Assembly: GCF_900099645.1 (NCBI RefSeq)
Contig: NZ_FMTL01000002.1
Coordinates: 436,334-500,333, forward strand
DNA from: Pseudomonas peli
GTDB lineage: Bacteria > Pseudomonadota > Gammaproteobacteria > Pseudomonadales > Pseudomonadaceae
Direction of reading: 5' to 3'
Length of the DNA: 64,000 nt
Positions 9,306 through 16,173 of this stretch are shown here, piece after piece (the stretch's first letter is position 1; every line of letters begins with the position of its first letter). Below the pieces are notes generated by a model. The model worked only from the letters and a program-made list of their open reading frames with translations, was not told the DNA's origin and searched no databases. The position numbers were made by a program, and so were the translations under genes.

Positions 9306-9776
9306 TCAGAAATAACTCGCGCAGCACTTCTTGAATTTCAGTCCACTGGCGCACGGGCAGGTATCGTTGCGGCCAAGTTTCAGCTCAACTGTAGGGTCAA
9401 TGAAATACCAGTGGCCGTTATTGCACACAAATGCCGAGCGTTCGCGGTGGTTGTGTGTGCCGCTTTCATCACGCCAGTGCGCGGTAAAGGTGACGTAGGC
9501 GTGCTGCGGTTCGCCTTCGATTAGCTGCGCTTCTTCAACCTCAAGCCCGAGCCAGGTGCTGCCCAGGCTCCAGGCCAGGATGGCGTCACGGTCGAGGCCA
9601 GCTTGCTGGGCGGCAAGTGTGCTGCGCACCAGATAATCGATCAGTCCCAGGGCGTAGGCGCTATAGCGTGAGCGCATCAACGCTTCTGCGCTAGGGGCTG
9701 GTATGCCTGCGTGATAACGACCGCAGCATGATGCCAGCAGTTGGTCGCTGCCGCATGGGCAAGGTGTGTTGCTCAT
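9306..9776 (-). CDS. YchJ family SEC-C protein (UPF0225)
   Basis: 156 aa from ATG 9776; the frame extends to 9800 without support. It has SEC-C knuckles at both ends: [17 protein letters not shown] near residues 5-21 and [13 protein letters not shown] near the C-terminus. Between them is the NTF2-like YchJ middle domain ([24 protein letters not shown]). Family function is unknown, though zinc binding is expected. The start lies 4 bases after the upstream gene's stop, so they are co-transcribed and probably coupled. It shares the SEC-C motif with the miniprotein 1.3 kb away but is otherwise unrelated to it. Confidence 0.88.
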   Translation of the reverse strand: MSNTPCPCGSDQLLASCCGRYHAGIPAPSAEALMRSRYSAYALGLIDYLVRSTLAAQQAGLDRDAILAWSLGSTWLGLEVEEAQLIEGEPQHAYVTFTAHWRDESGTHNHRERSAFVCNNGHWYFIDPTVELKLGRNDTCPCASGLKFKKCCASYF

Positions 9777-9780
9777 GGCT

Positions 9781-10278
9781 TTACCACCAGTACTTGCCAA
9801 AATTCTCCGGATTGGCCCAGAACTTTGCGTTCAGCCAGTCAGGTACTTGCTTGTATTCCAGCAGGTCGTAGGTGAATAGATTGAGCGTCTGCTCATCGCG
9901 CTGGAAACGCTCACTAGCCTGAAGAGCCAAGGCAAAGAAATCGGTTTCTTGCCACTCACAGGCCTGCAGATCGACCAGCACAGCCATTCGGCTGGCATTC
10001 AGGTTGCGAATTCCCCCAAGCAGCTCCAGCCCGGCACGTTTTGGCAGGTGTTCAAGGCAGTCGACAATCAGCGCCAGATCGAAACGTTGGGCGGCTACTT
10101 CATTAGATAGAACGCCTGCATCCGCCTGCACCAAGTGGCAACTTGGATGAGCCTGGATAAATGCTTCAATGGCAGGTAGTTTTCGGCTACCGACTACCAA
10201 CAGGCGTTCTGGCGTGTAGCGTGCCAACAGGGCGGCAAGGTCTTGCTGGGGTGTTCGGGTGGATGGGGTTGCAGGCAT
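9781..10278 (-). CDS. Uncharacterised protein, degenerate methyltransferase-like fold
   Basis: 165 aa, no signal or membrane segment. The pattern [11 protein letters not shown], then [10 protein letters not shown], then [15 protein letters not shown] resembles motifs I, II and IV of class I SAM-dependent methyltransferases. The glycine-rich loop that binds SAM is missing, so an active methyltransferase is doubtful. The C-terminus is aromatic ([16 protein letters not shown]). I believe such proteins are catalogued as DUF6231 in pseudomonads, from memory. Transcribed ahead of the ychJ-like gene with a 4-base gap. Function unknown. Confidence 0.65.
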   Translation of the reverse strand: MPATPSTRTPQQDLAALLARYTPERLLVVGSRKLPAIEAFIQAHPSCHLVQADAGVLSNEVAAQRFDLALIVDCLEHLPKRAGLELLGGIRNLNASRMAVLVDLQACEWQETDFFALALQASERFQRDEQTLNLFTYDLLEYKQVPDWLNAKFWANPENFGKYWW

Positions 10279-10442
10279 AACGGCTCCTCGCTCAAGTGTG
10301 CAGAGACTAACGTGCTGCAGTAATGCGGCCTAGTGCGGATCGTGCTAGTAATGTGTTTGCATATTCTCTGGCATATTTTGTTACTGGCGTCTTTACTTCG
10401 TCAGTATCGGTTTTTGCCGATTTACCAATAGGAGACGTATAT

Positions 10443-11069
10443 ATGAGCATCACCAGGAAAGCATTACCCCTGATTGTCGCGAGTACCTTTTTGACCGGTT
10501 GTGCCGGGCTACAAAAAACGGATTGGCCAACCTGTGCCGCAATCGGCGGTGTAGGTGGTGCTGCTCTGGGCGCTATTGAAAGCTCTTCGTGGGCCGGTGG
10601 TGGTGCCGTCGTAGGTGCCGGTATGGCAGCTGCATATTGCTGGGTGCATGGCGCCAGCGATGAGCAGGTTGTTGTGGTTGAAGAAGTGGTTGAAGAAGTT
10701 GTCGTTGCTGAACCAGCTGAAGTCGTACGTGTAGAGCTGGACGTCAAGTTCGACTTCGACAAGGCTCAGGTCAAACCAGAAAGCTACGGTGACATCAAAA
10801 ACCTGGCTGACTTCCTCACTCAATACCCACAAACCACCACCGTGGTTGAAGGTCATACCGACTCCGTCGGTAGCGACGCATACAACCAGACCCTGTCCGA
10901 GCGTCGTGCCAATGCGGTGCGTGATGTACTGGTTAACCAGTACGGCGTAGGCAGCGATCGCGTTAACGCTGTGGGCTATGGCGAAACTCGTCCGGTTGCG
11001 GACAACGCCAGCGCTGATGGTCGTGCCGTGAACCGCCGCGTAGAAGCTGAAGTAGAAGCTCGTCCTTGA
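10443..11069 (+). CDS. OmpA-family outer-membrane lipoprotein, copy 1
   Basis: 208 aa from ATG 10443 (GGAGA site 8-12 bases upstream). Signal with lipobox LTGC (C20). A short glycine-zipper-like segment follows (GGVGGAALGAIESSSWAGGGAVVGAGMAA, about residues 36-64), then an acidic/valine linker. Last is a C-terminal OmpA peptidoglycan-binding domain with VKFDFDKAQVKPES, GHTDSVGS, LSERRA and NRRVE. It probably tethers the outer membrane to peptidoglycan. It is a tandem paralogue of the next gene: the glycine zipper and OmpA domain align nearly throughout, but this copy lacks the Asp-rich insert. Confidence 0.9.
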   Translation: MSITRKALPLIVASTFLTGCAGLQKTDWPTCAAIGGVGGAALGAIESSSWAGGGAVVGAGMAAAYCWVHGASDEQVVVVEEVVEEVVVAEPAEVVRVELDVKFDFDKAQVKPESYGDIKNLADFLTQYPQTTTVVEGHTDSVGSDAYNQTLSERRANAVRDVLVNQYGVGSDRVNAVGYGETRPVADNASADGRAVNRRVEAEVEARP

Positions 11070-11097
11070 TCGTCTGACTCCAGACGTTCTGAAGAAA

Positions 11098-11128
11098 ACA
11101 AGCCAGGCCCTCTAGGGGTCTGGCTTGT
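11098..11128 (+). terminator. Hairpin after first OmpA gene
   Basis: ACAAGCCAG (11098-11106) pairs with CTGGCTTGT (11120-11128), with partial inner CCC/GGG pairing. It starts 29 bases after the stop and lies 69 bases before the next gene. There is no T-run beyond GTGT, so it could be a weak terminator or an mRNA-stabilising hairpin. Confidence 0.5.
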
Positions 11129-11196
11129 GTAGCTTCCTGGGTAGGTCTTTACTCCTAAGTTACCGGCAGTAGCCGGTATTACAGGAGATTCCTACC

Positions 11197-11934
11197 ATGA
11201 GAGTTAGATCCATCGTGGGGCTAGCCCCCATTCTCTTGGTCAGCAGTGTTCTTTCAGGTTGCGTCACAACTTCCAGTACGGGAGATGCGCCGCTCAACCA
11301 AGGGAACTGGCCCCTGTGCAGTGCGATTGGCGGTCTGACCGGTGCAGGTCTGGGCGCAATCGAAAGTTCTACGTGGGCAGCAGGTGGAGCGGTGGCCGGT
11401 GCGGTCATTGGCACGCTGATTTGTTACGCCCAGGATGGTGATGAAGACGATGACGGCGTGTTCGACCGTCGTGACCGTTGCCCAGGAACCCCGCCTAATA
11501 CACCAGTTCACCATAACGGCTGCCCGATCAAGGAATATGCCAGTACGCCTGCCGAAGCAGAGCCTGAGCCCATTGAAATGGTGGAGTCGGTTCGGGTAGA
11601 GCTGGATGTTAAGTTCGATTTCAACAAGTCCGATGTTAAAGAAGACAGTCAGGCCGATATCAAAAGTCTTGCTGACTTCATGAAGCAGTACCCGCAAACC
11701 ACCACGACTGTTGAAGGGCATACCGATGCGGTGGGCAGTGATGCATACAACCAGGGACTTTCCGAACGGCGGGCGAATGCTGTGCGTGATGTACTGGTCA
11801 ATCAACATGGTATCGACAGCAGCAGGGTTTCGTCGGTCGGTTATGGTGAATCGCGGCCGGTAGCGGATAACGACACTGACTCCGGGCGTGCAATTAATCG
11901 TCGTGTTGAAGCGGAGGTTGAAGCGCAGCCATAA
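11197..11934 (+). CDS. OmpA-family outer-membrane lipoprotein, copy 2, with thrombospondin-3-like repeat
   Basis: 245 aa, AGGAGA ribosome site. Signal with lipobox LSGC (C22). Glycine zipper about residues 44-76. An acidic insert at about 85-115 (DGDEDDDGVFDRRDRCPGTP, ending NGCP) has the Dx(D/N)xDG spacing and paired cysteines of thrombospondin type-3 calcium-binding repeats found in OprF-like proteins. The OmpA C-domain follows (GHTDAVGS, LSERRA, NRRVE). It probably links outer membrane and peptidoglycan. Copies 1 and 2 are adjacent on the same strand and are a clear tandem duplication with later loss or gain of the repeat. Confidence 0.9.
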   Translation: MRVRSIVGLAPILLVSSVLSGCVTTSSTGDAPLNQGNWPLCSAIGGLTGAGLGAIESSTWAAGGAVAGAVIGTLICYAQDGDEDDDGVFDRRDRCPGTPPNTPVHHNGCPIKEYASTPAEAEPEPIEMVESVRVELDVKFDFNKSDVKEDSQADIKSLADFMKQYPQTTTTVEGHTDAVGSDAYNQGLSERRANAVRDVLVNQHGIDSSRVSSVGYGESRPVADNDTDSGRAINRRVEAEVEAQP

Positions 11935-11945
11935 CCGACGTGATG

Positions 11946-11998
11946 CGCTGTCAGGCCGTTGCGAACCCATCAGCCATGTTCGCAACGGCCTAACAGCG
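11946..11998. repeat. Long inverted repeat (20 of 21 bp) after second OmpA gene
   Basis: Positions 11946-11966 pair with 11978-11998, 20 of 21 positions, with one C-A mismatch and an 11-nt loop. The inner 14 bp are perfect. It starts 11 bases after the stop codon. A run of TTTT comes only at 12007, so it is either an atypical terminator or a 3'-end stabilising hairpin. Confidence 0.7.
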
Positions 11999-12123
11999 AA
12001 GCGTAGTTTTAAACCAGTAAAAGCTGTGAAGGCATTCGTTCCTCATGGTTTTTACTGGTCTTCTGGCAGCTCACTCCCAAAGCAGATAAGGTGCAGCGAA
12101 ATAAAAAACTGCCGGGGGCGGAT

Positions 12124-12426
12124 ATGAAGGTATTTCTGACGTTGGGTAAGGTGCTGACGGCATTATTCTGGGGTGTTGTACTGGCAAACCTGCTGCAGCC
12201 CTTTGCACAACCCTTTGCGCTGCTGTTGAACGGCGCTGGGGCTTTTATTCTGCTGATCCATGCCCTTGAACTGTGGTTTTTTAGCAAGCGCATCGCCGCT
12301 TGCCCCAAACCGGCTCACGAGCGTGTGCACGTCATGCTGTTCGGCGTGTTTCAGTTGCTTGGGCTGCCCGCTGAGCCAGTAGCCGAGCCTGAGCCAGCGC
12401 AGCAGATGGAGGCCGAAAATGCGTAA
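12124..12426 (+). CDS. DUF1145-like small inner-membrane protein
   Basis: 100 aa from ATG 12124, with GGGGGCGG just upstream; the open frame begins at 12091. Three hydrophobic segments (about residues 6-28, 30-48 and 68-82) and an acidic C-tail (EPVAEPEPAQQMEAENA) make it a small integral membrane protein. The pattern FFSKRIAACPKPAHERVHVMLFGV is typical of the YhhL/DUF1145 family as I remember it. Function unknown. Its last 8 bases overlap the start of the collagen-like gene, so the two are translationally coupled. Confidence 0.75.
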   Translation: MKVFLTLGKVLTALFWGVVLANLLQPFAQPFALLLNGAGAFILLIHALELWFFSKRIAACPKPAHERVHVMLFGVFQLLGLPAEPVAEPEPAQQMEAENA

Positions 12427-13180
12427 GCTCATCGTCCTCGCTGCGCTGTTCAGTCCGCTGGCATTAGCCCAGGCGGTGATTGAAGTTGATTCCCATGCGG
12501 TTATGCGTCTACCCAGCACTACCAGCGTGTTGCTGTTAGACCGTCTGGCGATTGCCGATAATGGCACCTTGCTGATTCCATCTGGCTTGACCGAAATTCG
12601 TGTCGCACAGCTGCGCCTTGGGCGTGATGCGCGGCTGGCGATTGCCCCTGGTGATCAGGTGTTGCGCCTTGAAATTGAAACCGCCGATATTGCCAGTGGC
12701 GCACAGATCAGCGCGCGTGGCGCACGCGGCAGTGCTGAAAAGCCGGCGCTGCCGGGGCGCAACCTGAGTCTGCGACTGCAGGCCGTTACCCTGGAAAATT
12801 TAGTGCTGGATGCCCGCGGCGGCACAGGTGCGCCAGGCTATGCAGGTCTAGCTGGTGCTGATGGCAAGCCAGGTGGCTGCACCTGGGGTGAAGCCAGTCG
12901 CGGTCATGACGGTTTGAATGGGGGCGACGGCCAGCCGGGTGCTGCCGGTGCGCAGGTGCGCTTGGAAGTGCCACAGGATTTCCCTGTTGAGCAGGTACAG
13001 GTGCGTTTGGATGGCGGCAGTGGCGGTCAGCCGGGCGCGCCTGGTGCAGGCGGTCAAGGCGGCGTGAGTAAGGGTTGCTGGTTGTACAGCACCGATGGCG
13101 CTCGCGACGGCAAGCCAGGACAAGCAGGGCGTGCCGGTGAGCCAGGCCCTGCAGGTGCGCTGAATATCGTGCAGTTCTAA
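12419..13180 (+). CDS. Secreted collagen-like protein with two Gly-X-Y modules
   Basis: 253 aa. Signal peptide MRKLIVLAALFSPLALAQA with an AQA-type cleavage site. Residues 20-130 are beta-rich (hydrophobic alternation such as VLLLDRLAIADNGTLLIPSG) and read like a right-handed beta-helix or beta-sandwich. Two glycine-rich modules follow, about 133-185 and 198-253. Each opens with LD..GG.G..PG, contains one Cys next to Trp (GCTW; GCWL), then runs of GxPGxAG, and ends in PGAAGA/PGPAGA. The cysteines may form a disulfide. The start overlaps the DUF1145-like gene by 8 bases. Function unknown; no cell-wall anchor or lipobox is present, so periplasmic or extracellular. Confidence 0.75.
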   Translation: MRKLIVLAALFSPLALAQAVIEVDSHAVMRLPSTTSVLLLDRLAIADNGTLLIPSGLTEIRVAQLRLGRDARLAIAPGDQVLRLEIETADIASGAQISARGARGSAEKPALPGRNLSLRLQAVTLENLVLDARGGTGAPGYAGLAGADGKPGGCTWGEASRGHDGLNGGDGQPGAAGAQVRLEVPQDFPVEQVQVRLDGGSGGQPGAPGAGGQGGVSKGCWLYSTDGARDGKPGQAGRAGEPGPAGALNIVQF

Positions 13181-13195
13181 GCTGCTTTGAGGGCC

Positions 13196-13219
13196 AGCCG
13201 CTGCCCGAAAGCAGCGGCT
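13196..13219. terminator. Hairpin between convergent collagen-like and CopD-like genes
   Basis: A perfect 9-bp stem, AGCCGCTGC (13196-13204) with GCAGCGGCT (13211-13219) and a 6-nt loop, sits in the 51-base convergent gap. There is no T-run. Confidence 0.5.
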
Positions 13220-13231
13220 GCGTAAGTAGGC

Positions 13232-13696
13232 TTAGAGCGAAGGGCGCAGGCCCGCGATTGTTACCCCCAACAATCCCAGCAACAAGTTGATACCAACCAG
13301 TCGTCGAATACGCCCAAGCACGGCGCCACCATTCGGCCAATCCTCTGCCGCCACGGCGCGGCGTAACTCAGGCAGTTGCAGTGCCTGAATCCGCAGAAAC
13401 AGCGCCAGCATGGCGATATACAGCCCCATCATGATGTGCACGTAGCGCGGTGCGGTATCGAAGCCGCTAAAGCGCAGGTGCAGCATGCCTACACCGGTGA
13501 CCGGCAGCACAATCACCGCCGCCCATACCCAGTAGAAAAACCGTGGGAAGACCTCCAGCCAGAGTTTCAGGCGCGGCGGGGCTTCTAGGGCGGCGACTGC
13601 GGCTGGGCGCAGGATCATCCACGCGAAGAACATACCGCCCACCCAGATTAGGGCGGCGAGCAGATGCAGGCTGTAGACGAAAGCGTATGGGGTCAT
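13232..13696 (-). CDS. CopD-family four-helix integral membrane protein
   Basis: 154 aa, four predicted transmembrane helices. Histidines sit at typical positions (SLHLLAALIWVGGMFF near residue 10; YVHIMMGLYIAMLALF near residue 86). The LHLLAALIWVGG start resembles CopD/YphA-type copper or haem-associated proteins. The ribosome site AGGAG is about 8 bases upstream. It stands alone, divergent from dinG. Copper transport is not established for these short stand-alone members; haem binding is equally possible. Confidence 0.75.
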   Translation of the reverse strand: MTPYAFVYSLHLLAALIWVGGMFFAWMILRPAAVAALEAPPRLKLWLEVFPRFFYWVWAAVIVLPVTGVGMLHLRFSGFDTAPRYVHIMMGLYIAMLALFLRIQALQLPELRRAVAAEDWPNGGAVLGRIRRLVGINLLLGLLGVTIAGLRPSL

Positions 13697-13889
13697 GCAG
13701 GCACTCCTGTTGATTGAGGCGCTTGTTGCGATCTGCGGCGCGTCGGCCCTGCTGCTATAGAAACAGGCTCTCGCTCGCGAGTTCGTAAACAGGGCCTAAG
13801 CGATTCAGCGCTGGATCGATTAGCGCGCTATGATAGCCGCCGATTACAAACACTGAAAATTTATCCAGCCTTTTCGCGTCAAAATCCCC

Positions 13890-16034
13890 ATGCTCAGTAC
13901 CGAACTCAAGTCCCAGATCCAGGGCGCTTACTCCCGTTTTCTCGAGGCCAAGTCGCTCAAGCCGCGCTATGGCCAGCGCCTGATGATTGCCGAAATTGCC
14001 AAAGTGTTGGGGGCGATTAAAACGGACGACGAAGGCCGTCGCCTGGGTGACCCTGCCGTCGTAGCGGTTGAGGCCGGCACCGGTACTGGCAAAACAGTGG
14101 CCTACAGCTTGGCGGCGATCCCCACGGCGAAGGCCGCAGGTAAGCGCCTGGTGATCGCCACGGCCACCGTTGCCCTGCAAGAGCAGATCGTGCACAAGGA
14201 TCTACCGGACCTTATGCGCAATAGCGGGCTGAATTTCAGCTTTGCCCTGGCCAAGGGACGGGGGCGTTACCTGTGCCTATCCAAGCTGGATATCCTGTTG
14301 CAGGAGGGTCAGGCGCAAAGCGCCACCGCCCAGCTGTTCGAGGAAGAAGGCTTCAAGATCGATGTGGATGAGCAGAGCCAGAAGCTGTTCACCACGATGA
14401 TCGAAAAACTCGCCGGCAATAAATGGGACGGCGACCGTGACAGCTGGCCGGAAGAGCTGGAAGACACGCGCTGGTCGCAACTGACCACTGATCACAGCCA
14501 ATGCACCAACCGCCATTGTCCGAACTTTCAGCAATGCGCCTTCTACAAGGCACGCGAGGGCATGGGCAAGGTCGACGTCATCGTCACCAACCATGACATG
14601 GTCCTGGCTGACCTGGCCCTGGGCGGCGGTGCGGTGCTGCCGGACCCGCGCGACACCCTTTACGTGTTCGACGAAGGCCATCACCTGCCGGACAAGGCCA
14701 TTGGCCATTTCGCCCACTTCACCCGCTTGCGCTCGACTGCCGATTGGCTGACCCAGATCGACAAGAACCTGACCAAGTTGCTGGCGCAGAATCCGCTGCC
14801 CGGGGATCTAGGCAGGCTGATCGAACAGGTGCCGGAATTGGCGCGGGAGCTTAAAACCCAGCAGCAATTTATGTTCGCCGCCTGTGAGCAGGTGGCCGAC
14901 TTCAAACCGGGCGAAGATATGCAGGGCCGCGAGCGGCCGCGCCATCGCTTTATCGGCGGTGTGGTGCCGGAGCACTTGACCGAGCTGGGTCTGGAGCTGA
15001 AAAAGGGTTTTTCCAAGCTCAATGATCTGTTCACTGGCGTAACGGAACAGCTCAAGGAAGCCATGGATGGTGAGGGGGCTGTCGGTATTGCCAGTCACCA
15101 GGCTGAGGAATGGTACCCGCTGTTCGGCAGCCTGCTGGCGCGGGCCAAGGGCAATTGGGAGCTGTGGCTGGCCTTTACCGCTGAAGACCCGGAGGAAAGC
15201 CCGCCCATGGCGCGTTGGTTGACCCTGGCCGATAGCGGTGCGCTGTTCGATATCGAGGTCAATGCCAGCCCGATCCTGGCGGCGGAAACCCTGCGACGTA
15301 ATCTGTGGAATGTCGCCTATGGCGCCCTGGTGACCTCGGCGACCCTGACGGCGTTGGGTACCTTTGATCGCTACCGTATGCGCGCCGGCTTGCCGAAAGT
15401 GGCAGTTACCACCGTGGTGCCGAGCCCGTTCCATCATTCCGACGCCGGTGTGCTGCGGGTGCCCAATCTGAACGCCGATCCGCGTGATGCGGTGGCGCAC
15501 ACGGCGGCGATTATTCGCGAGCTGCCTGGTCTGGTAGAGGGTTCACGCGGCACCCTGGTGCTGTTTTCGTCGCGCAAGCAGATGCAGGAAGTCTTCGACG
15601 GCCTGGAGCGCGACTGGCGCAAGCGGGTGTTTATCCAGGGCAACCTGTCCAAGCAGGAAACCCTGAACAAGCATAAGGCGCGGGTCGATTCCGGCGAGGA
15701 AAGCGTGTTGTTTGGCCTGGCCAGCTTTGCCGAAGGTGTCGATCTGCCGGGCGCCTACTGCGAGCATGTGGTGATCGCCAAGATCCCCTTCGCCGTACCG
15801 GACGATCCGGTAGAAGCGGCCCTGGCCGAGTGGATCGAAGCGCGCGGTGGCAACCCCTTTATGGAAATTGCCGTGCCGGATGCATCGCTGCGTCTGGTCC
15901 AAGCATGCGGCCGATTGCTGCGCACCGAAGCGGATCGCGGCATTATTACCCTGCTGGACCGGCGTGTGGTCACCCAGCGCTACGGCAAATCGATTCTCAA
16001 TGCTTTGCCGCCGTTTCGTCGGGAAATCAGTTAG
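13890..16034 (+). CDS. dinG: ATP-dependent DNA helicase DinG
   Basis: XPD-like superfamily 2 helicase, 5'-to-3', unwinding D-loops and RNA-DNA hybrids. 714 aa. Walker A GTGTGKT (63-69), DEGH Walker B (261-264), and four Fe-S cluster cysteines C129, C205, C210 and C216. The late motifs FASFAEGVD and QACGRLLR are visible. Length matches the family. Transcribed alone, divergent from the CopD-like gene across about 190 bases. No good LexA box was found upstream; the nearest candidate has a 9-base rather than 10-base spacer. Confidence 0.95.
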   Translation: MLSTELKSQIQGAYSRFLEAKSLKPRYGQRLMIAEIAKVLGAIKTDDEGRRLGDPAVVAVEAGTGTGKTVAYSLAAIPTAKAAGKRLVIATATVALQEQIVHKDLPDLMRNSGLNFSFALAKGRGRYLCLSKLDILLQEGQAQSATAQLFEEEGFKIDVDEQSQKLFTTMIEKLAGNKWDGDRDSWPEELEDTRWSQLTTDHSQCTNRHCPNFQQCAFYKAREGMGKVDVIVTNHDMVLADLALGGGAVLPDPRDTLYVFDEGHHLPDKAIGHFAHFTRLRSTADWLTQIDKNLTKLLAQNPLPGDLGRLIEQVPELARELKTQQQFMFAACEQVADFKPGEDMQGRERPRHRFIGGVVPEHLTELGLELKKGFSKLNDLFTGVTEQLKEAMDGEGAVGIASHQAEEWYPLFGSLLARAKGNWELWLAFTAEDPEESPPMARWLTLADSGALFDIEVNASPILAAETLRRNLWNVAYGALVTSATLTALGTFDRYRMRAGLPKVAVTTVVPSPFHHSDAGVLRVPNLNADPRDAVAHTAAIIRELPGLVEGSRGTLVLFSSRKQMQEVFDGLERDWRKRVFIQGNLSKQETLNKHKARVDSGEESVLFGLASFAEGVDLPGAYCEHVVIAKIPFAVPDDPVEAALAEWIEARGGNPFMEIAVPDASLRLVQACGRLLRTEADRGIITLLDRRVVTQRYGKSILNALPPFRREIS

Positions 16035-16173
16035 CAGTCCACATGGTAAGCAACTCGTTGAGCCTTATCGGCTCCAAGTGGCGCATGGATAATGCCTTGG
16101 TAAGCACCAGGGCCTGGATTTTGCCTCCGGCAGTGTTGCCCGAGGCGGTTGAAACAATGGGGGAGTGTGGTTC

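Noticed and set aside
13752..13766. CTG-N9-CAG upstream of dinG as a LexA box
   Set aside because: The LexA half-sites need ten bases between them; here there are nine, and no A/T-rich centre fits. A LexA box ahead of dinB was also looked for and not found.
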